DNA from: an uncultured Saprospiraceae bacterium
Lineage (GTDB): Bacteria; Bacteroidota; Bacteroidia; Chitinophagales; Saprospiraceae
NCBI GenBank assembly: GCA_937139495.1
Contig: CAKZQC010000026.1
Span: 310,001 to 374,000, forward strand
DNA length: 64,000 bases
Direction of reading: 5' to 3'
Shown here: positions 45,244 through 54,066 of the stretch, piece after piece
How the letters are laid out: each line of letters begins with the position of its first letter
How positions within the stretch are numbered: the stretch's first letter is position 1
Notes under the pieces: model-generated
Database searches by the model: none
Seen by the model: only the letters and a program-made list of their open reading frames with translations
What the model was told of the DNA's origin: nothing
Position numbers and translations under genes: made by a program

Positions 45244-45879
45244 CTATACCCATTCTTTGGCAGTAGCCACGGAAAACAACCCCAACAGAATCGGTAACCA
45301 AAAGACAGGATAGCCCAAATGTGTTGCTTGCACAAACACAAAAGCTCCTGCATGGTCGCCCCAGTTGAGCCATTCTATACTAATCAACGACATGGGGATA
45401 ACGCCAATAATAGCGACCATAATCGTGAAGACATGCAGACCATCAGTAGCATCGTGAAAATGGCGAATGGGAGCGAAAAAAACAAGCGAAACAATGGTGG
45501 TCAATCCGAGCAATTTCCAGACAGAAAGAGCGATAGTATTATCTATACAACTAGGGTCGATACGACATTGATACAAATAAATAAACACATTTTTGGCAAA
45601 CACAAAACCAACACTAGCAGTAGCACTCAGTAGAAAAATGTAAAATAACGACCAAAAAAACGGAATCTTGAAAAGTTGTATTTGTGGAAACAAGTAAACT
45701 AACACGACTATCAAGATAACGACATGAGGCATATTGCTTACTTGGTTGATCCAATCAAGATGGTTGGAAGTAGCCGAAGGGTCGAAACTAAACCACCAAA
45801 TACACAACGAAAGCACCCCCGCCAAAAAAGGCAAGACTAAAAATAAGAGGTCTTTGGTCGTTATGGATTGATTATTCAT
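45244..45879 (-). CDS. Hypothetical six-helix membrane protein
   Basis: A 211-residue membrane protein with about six predicted helices, short loops and His/Asp residues near membrane edges (HFHDATDGLH, NWGDHAGAF). The first helix is preceded by a short polar N-terminus. I do not recognise the family. It is divergent from rbfA with only 39 bp between the start codons, so promoters overlap. The dispersed repeat copy 2 lies immediately behind its stop codon. Confidence 0.68.
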   Translation of the reverse strand: MNNQSITTKDLLFLVLPFLAGVLSLCIWWFSFDPSATSNHLDWINQVSNMPHVVILIVVLVYLFPQIQLFKIPFFWSLFYIFLLSATASVGFVFAKNVFIYLYQCRIDPSCIDNTIALSVWKLLGLTTIVSLVFFAPIRHFHDATDGLHVFTIMVAIIGVIPMSLISIEWLNWGDHAGAFVFVQATHLGYPVFWLPILLGLFSVATAKEWV

Positions 45880-45896
45880 ACTAAATTGTATCTTTG
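45868..45896 (+). promoter_or_regulatory. Probable rbfA-lolC/E promoter
   Basis: TTG at 45868-45870, an 18-base spacer and TATCTTTG at 45889-45896 fit the Bacteroidota promoter; the -7 box ends 22 bp before the rbfA TTG start. The -33 part overlaps the start of the divergent gene. Confidence 0.7.
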
Positions 45897-45918
45897 TGTT
45901 TAGTCAAGTTAAGTAGGC

Positions 45919-46374
45919 TTGAAGATAGACAAAAAAAACAATAGAAAATTGGAACAAACAAAAAAACAACGCCAAGTAGGCGGACTAATACAGAAAGAAT
46001 TTAGCGAAGTACTACGAGAAGAAGGACCACTCTTATACGGCGCAAGCGTGATGGTGACGGTTACGAATGTACGAATGAGCTCAGATATGGGCATCGCCTA
46101 CATTTATGTAAGTGTCTTCAATGCACTCGATAAGCAAGCTATTGTCAAAGAACTGTGGGAAAACTTGTCTCGCCTAAGAGGCAGACTCGGTACTAGAATC
46201 CGTCAGCAAGTACGACGTATTCCAGTCATCAAATTTTATATTGATGACACACTGGACGAAATGGAGCATATTGATCGCTTGTTTGACCAAATCAATACTA
46301 GTCAGACAGGAACTCGCTCTATGAAAGAAGCTAGAGATGCTAAAAATGCAGCACAATCTTCGGAGGAAGAGTAA
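45919..46374 (+). CDS. rbfA: Ribosome-binding factor A
   Basis: A 151-residue RbfA, a KH-fold factor needed for 30S subunit maturation. Family features: the N-terminal helix QTKKQRQVGGLIQKEFSEVL, VTVTNVRMSSDMGIAYIYVSV, and the C-terminal LRGRLGTRIRQQVRRIPVIKFYIDDTLDE. A TTG start at 45919 is used because no ATG or GTG precedes the conserved region in frame. The lolC/E-type gene begins 12 bp after the stop, a pairing common in Bacteroidota. An acidic tail follows the conserved domain. Confidence 0.95.
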   Translation: MKIDKKNNRKLEQTKKQRQVGGLIQKEFSEVLREEGPLLYGASVMVTVTNVRMSSDMGIAYIYVSVFNALDKQAIVKELWENLSRLRGRLGTRIRQQVRRIPVIKFYIDDTLDEMEHIDRLFDQINTSQTGTRSMKEARDAKNAAQSSEEE

Positions 46375-46386
46375 AATAACTTCCTT

Positions 46387-47628
46387 ATGAATCTACCCTT
46401 CAAGTTCGCACGGCGGTATATTTTTTCGCAAAAATCAACCAACGCAATCAATCTTATTTCAGCTATTTCGGTACTCGGAATAAGTCTGGGTAGCATGGCA
46501 TTGATTGTCATCATGTCTGTTTTTAATGGATTTGAAGGCTTATTGGGCGACTTGATTGGTAATTTCAAGCCAGATATAAAGGTAACGGTCATACAGGGCA
46601 AAGTATTTGAACCAGACAGTAGTAAGATAGTTCGGCTAGAAGATATAGAGGGCGTGACGTATATTTCGCAGACACTACAAGAGGTGGTACTGTTGGAATA
46701 TAACGGAGTACAAAATATTGGATTTATCAAAGGTGTAGATGACAACTTCAGGGAAGTGACCGCTATTGATACTTGTCTCTCGACAGGCGAATACAAAACC
46801 TACGATGCCGAGTCGGACGTACATTTTGCGGTGATTGGTGCTGCACTCGAATACGCTTTGGGGATACCGATGGGGGGCATGTCGCCCAAGCCACTGACAG
46901 TGTATATGCCCAAACGTAATAAGAAAAGTTATTCGGCGACCTCCAAGCCGTTCAAACAACGCAAAATATACCCCGTAGGGGTTTATACGATTATGCAATC
47001 GGATTACGATAATTATGTCGTTACCAACCTGCCCTTTGTACAAGAATTAACTACGTATTCGAATGGCGAAATATCCGCACTCGAAATTCGATTGGCAGCT
47101 ACTGCCAATGTGGTAGCCGTCCAGAAGCAGATAGCGGAAATAATGGGCGAGGGGTTTGAAGTCAAAAACCGCTATCAGCAAGATGAAGCACTGTACAAAA
47201 TAACCAACATGGAAAAATGGTTTGCTTTTATTGTCTTTGCTTTTACACTGGTATTGGTCGCTTTCAATATGGTTGGAGCATTGTGGATGCTGGTACTCGA
47301 AAAGAAAGAAGACATTGCGACACTCAAAGCAATGGGAGCCAATAGTAAACTGGTACGGAATATATTCTTGGCAGAAGGCTTTGTATTGTCTTTAATTGGT
47401 GTATCTTTAGGGTGTGTATTAGCTGCAATACTTTGTTTGGTTCAACAAGAATACGGGCTAGTCAAACTAGCTGGTAGCGATGAATTTATTGTTACTTATT
47501 ATCCTGTAGATATGTATTGGCTGGATTTTTTGCAAGTCATATTTACTGTACTTACTATTGGAGGCGTTGCCGCTTGGATTCCTGCCTATCGAGCGAGCAA
47601 AATTAGAGCTATTATCCACAAAAAGTAA
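46387..47628 (+). CDS. LolC/LolE-type lipoprotein-releasing permease
   Basis: A 413-residue permease of normal LolC/E length. The N-terminal LPFKFARRYIFSQKSTNAIN and the glycine-rich VLGISLGSMALIVIMSVFNGFE first membrane helix match the family. A ~220-residue periplasmic domain follows and three helices close the protein, with the LEKKEDIATLKAMGA coupling loop. It moves outer-membrane lipoproteins out of the inner membrane using the LolD ATPase. It lies 12 bp behind rbfA in the same operon. A second, longer homologue is at 30381. Confidence 0.92.
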   Translation: MNLPFKFARRYIFSQKSTNAINLISAISVLGISLGSMALIVIMSVFNGFEGLLGDLIGNFKPDIKVTVIQGKVFEPDSSKIVRLEDIEGVTYISQTLQEVVLLEYNGVQNIGFIKGVDDNFREVTAIDTCLSTGEYKTYDAESDVHFAVIGAALEYALGIPMGGMSPKPLTVYMPKRNKKSYSATSKPFKQRKIYPVGVYTIMQSDYDNYVVTNLPFVQELTTYSNGEISALEIRLAATANVVAVQKQIAEIMGEGFEVKNRYQQDEALYKITNMEKWFAFIVFAFTLVLVAFNMVGALWMLVLEKKEDIATLKAMGANSKLVRNIFLAEGFVLSLIGVSLGCVLAAILCLVQQEYGLVKLAGSDEFIVTYYPVDMYWLDFLQVIFTVLTIGGVAAWIPAYRASKIRAIIHKK

Positions 47629-47753
47629 AAAACTACAATATCAATTTGGTGATAGATTATATTGTTTTGCATGCTATGTGCAAAACAAAAAATGGCATAT
47701 ACCTTATGATTCAATGTTAATTATCTATTAAGCTTAAAATTAATAGAATTAAA

Positions 47754-47784
47754 TTTGGTTTCTAGTGCTAATAGTATATATTTG
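47754..47784 (+). promoter_or_regulatory. Probable promoter of the 47834 gene
   Basis: TTTG at 47754-47757, a 19-base spacer and TATATTTG at 47777-47784 are close to the consensus, 50 bp ahead of the start. Upstream, a 10-bp hairpin (47662-47671 with 47679-47688) lies between lolC/E and this promoter, with an A run but no T run on the plus strand. Confidence 0.72.
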
Positions 47785-47833
47785 TAACTACGAAGTAATT
47801 ATATTATTACTTTGCACTACAAATTACACTACT

Positions 47834-48280
47834 ATGATTAAGCAACTACTACTTACAACCGTCCTATTTTTGGGACTCACCAGTTTAATCCAAGCCCAAC
47901 AGGTAGCCAAAGGTCTGCACCAAATACTAACGACCGAAGAGGCAAACCCAACTTCTATTTATATCAAAATAGGTACACCAAACGTGGAGGTCAAAAAAAC
48001 CGCAGGTACACGTATTCGTGTTTCTGGCAAAGTCAGAATTTCTATTCCTAATCTATATTTTTTGGAACACTTGGTCAAGCAAGGTCGCTACACACTCAAT
48101 GTGACACCATCTGGTGATGGTGGGCTGACATTGGAGGACAAAAGCAAAACGGCAATTATGTTGAGAGGGCAGGAATGCAAAGAAGAAATTTACTTTACTA
48201 TTTATGTTCCTCAAACTATCGAAACGGTAGTGGTCGAAAATACACTAACAGGTGCCAGCAATGTAGTAGTAGTCCAATAA
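47834..48280 (+). CDS. Small exported hypothetical protein
   Basis: A 148-residue secreted protein. The ATG at 47834, just behind a good promoter, gives a signal peptide ending SLIQAQ; the longer frame to 47765 overlaps the promoter. The mature part, ~125 residues, is beta-rich with regular VEVKKTAGTRIRVSGKVRI- and FTIYVPQTIETVVVEN-type strands, similar in feel to DUF4097/adhesin-like beta-helix fragments, but no family is certain. It has its own strong terminator. Confidence 0.68.
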   Translation: MIKQLLLTTVLFLGLTSLIQAQQVAKGLHQILTTEEANPTSIYIKIGTPNVEVKKTAGTRIRVSGKVRISIPNLYFLEHLVKQGRYTLNVTPSGDGGLTLEDKSKTAIMLRGQECKEEIYFTIYVPQTIETVVVENTLTGASNVVVVQ

Positions 48281-48322
48281 TAATTTCTACTACAAAATAC
48301 AATAATTTGAGTTGTTGTAACG

Positions 48323-48363
48323 GGATGTTTATTTCTGCTATAGAAATAAACATCCTTTTTTTT
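48323..48363 (+). terminator. Rho-independent terminator after the 47834 gene
   Basis: A perfect 14-bp stem (48323-48336 with 48342-48355) with loop GCTAT is followed by eight T residues. Confidence 0.93.
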
Positions 48364-48382
48364 GAAAATAAAACAATAAAGC

Positions 48383-48413
48383 TTGGAGGACTCAGAAAGT
48401 ATCCGTACATTTG
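48383..48413 (+). promoter_or_regulatory. Probable tRNA promoter
   Basis: TTG at 48383-48385, a 20-base spacer and TACATTTG at 48406-48413 match the consensus; the tRNA gene begins 12 bp after the -7 box. Confidence 0.78.
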
Positions 48414-48424
48414 TGACAACATAT

Positions 48425-48496
<72 letters not shown>

Positions 48497-48507
48497 CTAA
48501 GCAGATA

Positions 48508-48544
48508 AGTCAAAAATCAAGTAATTGGTTTTTGGCTTTTTTTA
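48508..48544 (+). terminator. Rho-independent terminator of the tRNA gene
   Basis: A 12-bp stem (48508-48519 with 48526-48537, some G-U pairs) with a 6-base loop leads into a T run, 11 bp after the tRNA. Confidence 0.82.
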
Positions 48545-48577
48545 TGTGGTAGCTACTACTAACCAAAAAGATTAGGA

Positions 48578-50698
48578 CTACAAAGGGCGTAGCACACCAA
48601 CCATCTCTAGTAGGTGACGAGGGTAGGATATTTTTTTGTAGAGTTCTACATCGATTTTGGCACGGCGATAAGTTGCCAATTGCTCTTCGAGCGGCTTTTC
48701 GAGTCGCTGTACATCGTAGTTAAGTCGCTCTATTTCGTCCAAGCTTACTTTTTGTTGTTCCAATAGTGTTTTGACTTTAGCCTCTTTTTGAGTCGTGACC
48801 AAGGCGTTATAACGACTAATTTCCGCTAAGATACTTTCGTGCGACTCCTGTACCGAAAATAAAATATCTTTCGACCGCTCCAAGTATTTTTCTTCCAACT
48901 CAGCTCGTTCTATTTCCAATTGCAGTTTCAAGCTTTCAGCGGTTGCCAAATCTTGTTCATAACAAGCTATTTCGGCGGTGGTTAGCTTTTTTGCACGTTG
49001 TTTTCGCTTGAGCAATACAATCCACTGCAGGGGAGTCGGTGCCACAATCGAAGTGATTTGAAGTTGACTTTTGAGCTGCTCGGCATAGTAGTCCGATAGC
49101 TTATGGTATTCATTTTTTTCTTCTCGCTTTATTTTGCGAAGCTCTACTTTGCGACGAGTCAGATATTGTTCAAATTGACTAATCTTGTCAAGTAGCATTT
49201 TTTTGTGTATCAATATATCTTCCAATTCTTGCTGTGGCAATTCTTGTTGTATTTGCGTAAGCGTAGCAATCTTTTCGTTAATGCTAGCTTCATAGCTTTT
49301 TGCTTTGTCGAGCAGGCTGACCAAAAAATCTTTTTGCGACTCAAACAAGCTAGATATAGTTCCTTTTCGTGCAGCTGACTTTCGGGTGGTATAGGTTATA
49401 TAATTGAAACCCAAATACAAAATAAATGCTGCTGCTGCTGCAATGAACCAAGGTAATATAATAGACACGCCAGCCGCCACGACTACCAATAGCAGCAATG
49501 CCATAAAATTAAAAAAGCGCTGAGAGGTAATCTCTTTAGGGTCTTGTACACTTGTGGGCAAGTGCTTGCCTTTTAGTTCTGCTTTCGCAATCGGTTGATT
49601 GATTAATAAGGCAGTTTTTGGGCTAACAATAGTTGCCACAGGTATTTTGTAAAACTGTTGGGTGCTCAAGTTGGGTGGCAAATAAGCCAGATGAATCGAA
49701 GGGAGGGCGACTTGGCGTTTTTTCCAGATGTGTCGATGATGATATTCGTGCAGTTCCTGACTCCACTCTTCTGCACTCGGTCGAGCAAACGGCTCTGTAT
49801 AACCCTCAATAAAGCAACGATTGAAGAGTGCCTGAATATTAGGTGGCAAGCTATAAAATCGCTCATGCAGTACAGGAATAGTCTCAAAATGAGTACGATG
49901 AGCAGGGTTGTGGACATAAAGTCCATTGGTGATTTTGTCGGCTATGCTAGTCAAATGTCCATAAGGGACAGTCGTAGAAGCCGCAAAAGGGTGAATACCC
50001 AGCAGTACTTTGTACAAAATGGCTGCCAAGCCAAATCTATCCCAAGGGTCTTCTTGTGTAGGATCTACTTCCCATTCTTGATAGCTATCTGCGGGCGTAT
50101 ATTCGGGCGTAGCGACAGGTGCATCATAGACCGTTATGCCATCTTTGACGACTTCTACCGAGTCCAAATCGACTAATGCAATATTGCCAGTCGGCGAAAC
50201 CATGATATTATCAGGCTTCATGTCAATCAGTATATATTGTTCGGTGGCATGAATGGATTCAATGGCTTTTGCTATTTTGTAACACAACTGCAATCGTAGA
50301 TACAGCCGTTTGTCTTCCGCAAAGTCATAATGCCCCCAATCTTCTTGGTAGCGTCTTGCCAACTTGGGTAGTGTCAGCAATTCGAGCTTCTCGCCAATAG
50401 CTTTCTTCATCAAAAAACCGACAAATTTCTGCTGTTCGTCCAGCAAAAGTTGTTCGGGCCAGATTAAGTCAATGCCTCTATCTTGATCAAATGCTTTGGG
50501 CGGGTGCTGGTGTAGATACAATATTTTTTGGTGTCGCAATGTTGTGCGTTTGGCAACATGATAGATCTTTGCCACCAACTGCTCAAAACCTGCAGTTTTT
50601 ATTTCGTACAAAGCCCCTTCGCCACCACTGGCAAAAGGAGTGTCGTTCAGCTCAATCAGTGTCGTTTCGGCATCGGCATTCTGTACACAAAATTTCAT
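48578..50698 (-). CDS. YegI-like membrane protein kinase with coiled-coil tail
   Basis: A 706-residue protein. Starting at the ATG at 50698 gives a conventional kinase N-terminus; the longer frame upstream adds unrelated sequence. The kinase domain has a glycine loop GGEGALY (25-31), Lys44, the catalytic Asp159-x-Lys161-x-x-Asn164 and Asp-Leu-Asp (177-179) in place of DFG, and resembles the bacterial YegI kinases often found with VWA and PP2C genes. A membrane stretch spans about 396-436 and the last ~240 residues are a long coiled coil. No phosphatase or VWA gene is adjacent. A repetitive region lies upstream of its start. Substrates are unknown. Confidence 0.85.
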   Translation of the reverse strand: MKFCVQNADAETTLIELNDTPFASGGEGALYEIKTAGFEQLVAKIYHVAKRTTLRHQKILYLHQHPPKAFDQDRGIDLIWPEQLLLDEQQKFVGFLMKKAIGEKLELLTLPKLARRYQEDWGHYDFAEDKRLYLRLQLCYKIAKAIESIHATEQYILIDMKPDNIMVSPTGNIALVDLDSVEVVKDGITVYDAPVATPEYTPADSYQEWEVDPTQEDPWDRFGLAAILYKVLLGIHPFAASTTVPYGHLTSIADKITNGLYVHNPAHRTHFETIPVLHERFYSLPPNIQALFNRCFIEGYTEPFARPSAEEWSQELHEYHHRHIWKKRQVALPSIHLAYLPPNLSTQQFYKIPVATIVSPKTALLINQPIAKAELKGKHLPTSVQDPKEITSQRFFNFMALLLLVVVAAGVSIILPWFIAAAAAFILYLGFNYITYTTRKSAARKGTISSLFESQKDFLVSLLDKAKSYEASINEKIATLTQIQQELPQQELEDILIHKKMLLDKISQFEQYLTRRKVELRKIKREEKNEYHKLSDYYAEQLKSQLQITSIVAPTPLQWIVLLKRKQRAKKLTTAEIACYEQDLATAESLKLQLEIERAELEEKYLERSKDILFSVQESHESILAEISRYNALVTTQKEAKVKTLLEQQKVSLDEIERLNYDVQRLEKPLEEQLATYRRAKIDVELYKKISYPRHLLEMVGVLRPL

Positions 50699-50922
50699 AA
50701 CACAACAGTTGTATCTAAAAACAGCCATCAATAAAAAATACGTATTTGTACGAGCTGTACAAATACGTATTTTTGACATGTTTTTATGCAAATGAATCAA
50801 AAATAGAACTGAATTTACAATTACTATTTGACTATTAGAGATTACGAAGTTACAAAAAAATAAAAAAAACGATTCTAGTAGTAAAAACAGCCATTCCCCT
50901 AGTACGAATAATCCAAAAAAAA

Positions 50923-51653
50923 GGTTGGAACTTGGATTTGTGGGATTTACGGATTAAAAAGGATTTTTTAAGGTGATGGATATGCCTATTTTGATGGCTA
51001 GTAGGTGATCGAAAAAAAACCAATACAAAGAATTGCGTTCCAAGGAGAAATCCAAAAATCTAATAATCCCCAAAATCCCAATACTGACAATTGCACTCCA
51101 GCAGGCAATCCAAAAAAACGGTTGGAACTTGGATTTATAGATAAAAAAGGATTTTTTAAGGTAGTGGATATGCCTATTTTGATGGCTAGTAGGTGATCCA
51201 AAAAAAAACAATACTGACAGGTGCACTCCAGTAGGCAATCCAAAAATCCAATAATCCAAAAAATCCAAATGCTGACAATTGCACTCCAGCAGGCAATCCA
51301 AAACAACGGTTGGAACTTGGATTTATAGGATTTATAGATAAAAAAGGATTTTTTAAGGTAGTGGATGTATCTATTTTGATGACTAGTAGGTAATCCAAAA
51401 AATCCCAATACTGACAATTGCACTCCAAGGAGAAATCCAAAAATCCAATAATCCAAAAAATCCCAATGCTGACAATTGCACTCCAGCAGGCAATCCAAAA
51501 ATCTAATAATCCCAAAGATCCCAATACTGACAATTGCACTCCAGCAGGCAATCCAAAAATCCAATAATCCAAAAAATCCCAATACTGACAGGTGCACTCC
51601 AGTAGGCAATCCAAAAATCCAATAATCCAAAAAATCCCAATGCTGACAGGTGC
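50923..51653. repeat. 58-bp tandem repeat array with three interleaved ~85-bp units
   Basis: Units starting with TGACAATTGCACTCCA or TGACAGGTGCACTCCA recur at 51412, 51470, 51528, 51586 and (cut) 51644, exactly 58 bp apart; earlier units start at 51085, 51215 and 51273, with a degenerate one at about 51027. A second unit type, starting GGTTGGAACTTGGATT, is inserted at 50923, 51120 and 51309 and each contains GATTTTTTAAGGT and GCTAGTAGGTGATCC-like blocks. The array ends 2 bp before the DUF547 stop codon. The period is not a multiple of three and long minus-strand ORFs across it are not protein-like. From 50699 to 50922 I see no gene. Confidence 0.9.
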
Positions 51654-51655
51654 TT

Positions 51656-52432
51656 TTACTGCTCGTTCAGACTCCAGTCATATTCTGTATGACCCAAGTT
51701 AGTACCTTTTTCTATTTGGGTTGGGCTATATTTGTTAATAAATTCGATGAGTGTACCCTTTTTCGTAAAATCTCCCTTGAACCAAGTGAAGATTTTAGAA
51801 ACATTAGCCTCTGTTGGTGATTTGATCTCGTTTCGGAAGTCATCAGCCAAAAAGTCCTTTGCCTGTTGCGTCAATTGCTGGTCGAGTTTTTCGGCAGTGT
51901 AAGCTTTATTCAGTAATTTGGGGCAAGACTTGGACGCACAAACAATAGCAAAGTGAATGCGTGGGTCATCAAATTTTTTGCGCAGCATACGATGTTCGAT
52001 AGCATTCAAGTTCATGATGTTGCCACCAATCTTAAAGAATTTTTCATGCCAGACGCCATTGATAATGCCAATACTGCCAGGTTTACTCAAGTCTGTAATA
52101 CTCTTGACAGGATAATTATTCATAATTAACTTGATCGTAAACGCATTATACGCATTGATCCAATACGCCTTTTTTTGGTCATCTGTCCAGTCTTTGGCAG
52201 GCGGATTGTCCGACAGCAAATCTAGATAGACATCAAATTTAGTACTATCTTTCAGAAATCCCTTGTAGTCAACATCGCCCTTGTCATCTACGTGTTTTGT
52301 CAATAAAGCATCGTATTTTTCGTGCGAAATGGGTTTGGCATTTTTTTCTTTAAAATTAAAAGAAGGAGAGGAACAGCTGACCCAAGTCAAGGCTACCGCT
52401 AATAGCAATAGAATGTTAGCATTAAATTTCAT
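51656..52432 (-). CDS. DUF547 lipoprotein
   Basis: A 258-residue lipoprotein with the lipobox Cys at residue 20 (TWVSC). The DUF547 domain occupies most of the mature part, with DWTDDQKKAYWINAYNAFTI and the IHFAIVCASKSCPKL motif (conserved Cys pair) as signatures. The family is widespread and probably enzymatic or thiol-active, but has no defined reaction. Its stop codon abuts the tandem repeat array, and its start lies only 12 bp from the start of the divergent gene, so the two promoters must overlap coding sequence. Confidence 0.9.
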   Translation of the reverse strand: MKFNANILLLLAVALTWVSCSSPSFNFKEKNAKPISHEKYDALLTKHVDDKGDVDYKGFLKDSTKFDVYLDLLSDNPPAKDWTDDQKKAYWINAYNAFTIKLIMNNYPVKSITDLSKPGSIGIINGVWHEKFFKIGGNIMNLNAIEHRMLRKKFDDPRIHFAIVCASKSCPKLLNKAYTAEKLDQQLTQQAKDFLADDFRNEIKSPTEANVSKIFTWFKGDFTKKGTLIEFINKYSPTQIEKGTNLGHTEYDWSLNEQ

Positions 52433-52444
52433 AAAAGTGTGTAT

Positions 52445-53113
52445 ATGTTAGTAGAGATTGAATTAAAAGAAAAATTGACGGCTACCGAACTGCAATGGCT
52501 CGAACAGAAATTTGAGGACTTAACCGCACATTTCAATGTAGCAACAGCTATTACAATAGATTGGAAGCAACAATTGTTCGCACTTTATCAACATTCCAAT
52601 CGGCATTATCACAATTTGGTACATTTGTACAATCTCTATCAAGTTTACTTGCCACAACAGACCAATATAGAATCTCCGCTACTGCTCGAAATAGCTATTT
52701 GGTGGCACGATGCCATTTATCTACCTACCCAAAAAGACAACGAGTATCAAAGTGCTTTGTTGGCTCAGTCACATTGGCAAGCCTACTTGTCCAAGCCTCA
52801 AATGGAACAAGTTATGCACCTCATTAATAGTACCGCCAAGCATCAACCGACGATTAGTCATTCCGATATTTTCTATTTTCTTGATTTTGATTTGAGCATT
52901 TTGGCAACCAATGAAACAACCTATCAAAAGTACAGTCAATACATTTGGCAGGAATATAAAGTCGCTTACGCCAAGATACTGTATCGAATAGGACGCAAAA
53001 AAGCATTGCGACAGTTCTTGAAGCGTCCAAAATTGTTTTTTACTGATTTGTTTTATGAAAATTACGAGGAACGGGCAAAAGGCAATATTAAATTAGAAAT
53101 TAAAACGTTATAG
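52445..53113 (+). CDS. Predicted HD-superfamily metal-dependent protein (COG4339-like)
   Basis: A 222-residue soluble protein. The ATG at 52445 is used; a GTG at 52439 would add two residues. Probable metal-ligand pattern: RHYHNLVHL (about 48-56), IWWHDAIY (about 83-90) and DFDLSIL further on, as seen in the COG4339 HD-like family of predicted metal-dependent phosphohydrolases. The substrate is not known. The gene diverges from the DUF547 gene with only 12 bp between starts, so regulation is likely shared. A repetitive intergenic region follows. Confidence 0.82.
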   Translation: MLVEIELKEKLTATELQWLEQKFEDLTAHFNVATAITIDWKQQLFALYQHSNRHYHNLVHLYNLYQVYLPQQTNIESPLLLEIAIWWHDAIYLPTQKDNEYQSALLAQSHWQAYLSKPQMEQVMHLINSTAKHQPTISHSDIFYFLDFDLSILATNETTYQKYSQYIWQEYKVAYAKILYRIGRKKALRQFLKRPKLFFTDLFYENYEERAKGNIKLEIKTL

Positions 53114-53169
53114 GCAAATAATTGTAGGTCGTTAGTCGTATTTGTATAGCAATATTTTATAATTGGACA

Positions 53170-53185
53170 TAAATTTGTAACTTTG
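53170..53185 (+). promoter_or_regulatory. Two overlapping -7 boxes, possible promoter ahead of the repeat and SanA-like gene
   Basis: TAAATTTG (53170-53177) and TAACTTTG (53178-53185) both match TAnnTTTG. Neither has a TTG at the ideal spacing. The SanA-like gene starts 225 bp further on with the dispersed repeat in between. Confidence 0.35.
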
Positions 53186-53231
53186 ATAAGTAGCTGTCAT
53201 TAGTATAGATAGGTATTGATAAGCAAATAGC

Positions 53232-53342
53232 AAGCTATTGTCGGAGGTCTAACTTCTACTATCTAACAGCAAAGCGGTCTTGTTTAAAGCAACGCTAAAC
53301 TTCTAGCAGTTCTCCAAAAATGGGACTAGCTAAAAAATGTAC
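53232..53342. repeat. Dispersed ~110-bp repeat, copy 3
   Basis: Same order of blocks as copy 2: AAGCTATTG, GGAGGTCTAACTTCT, TATCTAACAGCAAAGC, AAAGCAACGCTAA, then CCAAAAATGGGACTAGC and AAAAAATGT. It lies between the HD-like gene and the SanA-like gene. An apparent ORF start at 53320 lies inside the repeat and is not taken as the gene start. Confidence 0.72.
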
Positions 53343-53409
53343 GTTTCTAATATACTTCAATAACAAGGCACAGAAAATAATTTCCCTCGCACACAAAAAT
53401 ATATACACT

Positions 53410-54066
53410 ATGAATGTAATTCCATCTTCTTGGGTCACTTTAGGCAAGGGATTAGCAGGATTGTTCTCGATTTTTATACTATTGCTCCTTGGGGGCAACT
53501 ACTGGATTGTACAAGCTGTTCAGAAAATGGTATATCAAAAGGTAGATGCCATCGAATATAGAGATGTAGCCCTAGTATTGGGTACTAGCAAGAGTATCAA
53601 CGGTCGAGTAGAAAATCCCTTTTTTACACATCGGATTACGGCTGCAGCCGAATTGTACTTTGCTGGCAAAGTCAAGCACATACTCGTCAGTGGCGACAAT
53701 AGCAGTAACAACTACAATGAGCCTAGAGATATGAAAAACGCTCTAGTCGAAAGGGGAGTGCCTGCACATTGTATTACCATGGATTTTGCAGGACTGCGAA
53801 CACTAGATTCGGTAGTGCGTAGCCGCAAGATTTTTCAACAAAAAAAACTGACCATCGTATCACAAGAGTTTCATAACTATAGAGCCTTGTTTATTGCTCA
53901 AAAATTTGGGGTAGATGCCGTCGCTTACAATGCCAAATATCCAACAGAGGCATCCAACAAAACAAAAGTAAGAGAGTATTTCGCTCGAATCAAAGCTATT
54001 CTGGATCTCTATATTCTGAATACACAGCCCAAACACATGGGCGACAAAATTGATATTTTAGTGTGA
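53410..54066 (+). CDS. SanA-like DUF218 (ElyC/YdcF family) membrane protein
   Basis: A 218-residue protein. One N-terminal membrane helix (about 10-30) is followed by a DUF218 domain: DVALVLGTSKSI, HILVSGDNSSNNYNEP, an ALVERGVPAHCITMDFAG segment, and TIVSQEFHNYRALFIA. SanA in E. coli affects envelope barrier function; the biochemical role of the family is not settled. The ATG at 53410 is taken because the earlier in-frame start lies within a dispersed repeat. Confidence 0.88.
   Translation: MNVIPSSWVTLGKGLAGLFSIFILLLLGGNYWIVQAVQKMVYQKVDAIEYRDVALVLGTSKSINGRVENPFFTHRITAAAELYFAGKVKHILVSGDNSSNNYNEPRDMKNALVERGVPAHCITMDFAGLRTLDSVVRSRKIFQQKKLTIVSQEFHNYRALFIAQKFGVDAVAYNAKYPTEASNKTKVREYFARIKAILDLYILNTQPKHMGDKIDILV

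Noticed and set aside
50954..51630. Leftward ORFs of 115-210 codons across the repeat array
   Set aside because: They arise because the 58-bp units keep several frames open; the repeat length is not a multiple of three, and translation gives low-complexity tryptophan/cysteine-rich sequence in shifting frames.
50923..51653. CRISPR array
   Set aside because: Units are contiguous at a 58-bp period without unique spacers, a second repeat type is nested inside, and no cas gene is near.
53320..53409. Longer start of the SanA-like protein
   Set aside because: The added codons overlap the dispersed repeat and are not typical of the family.
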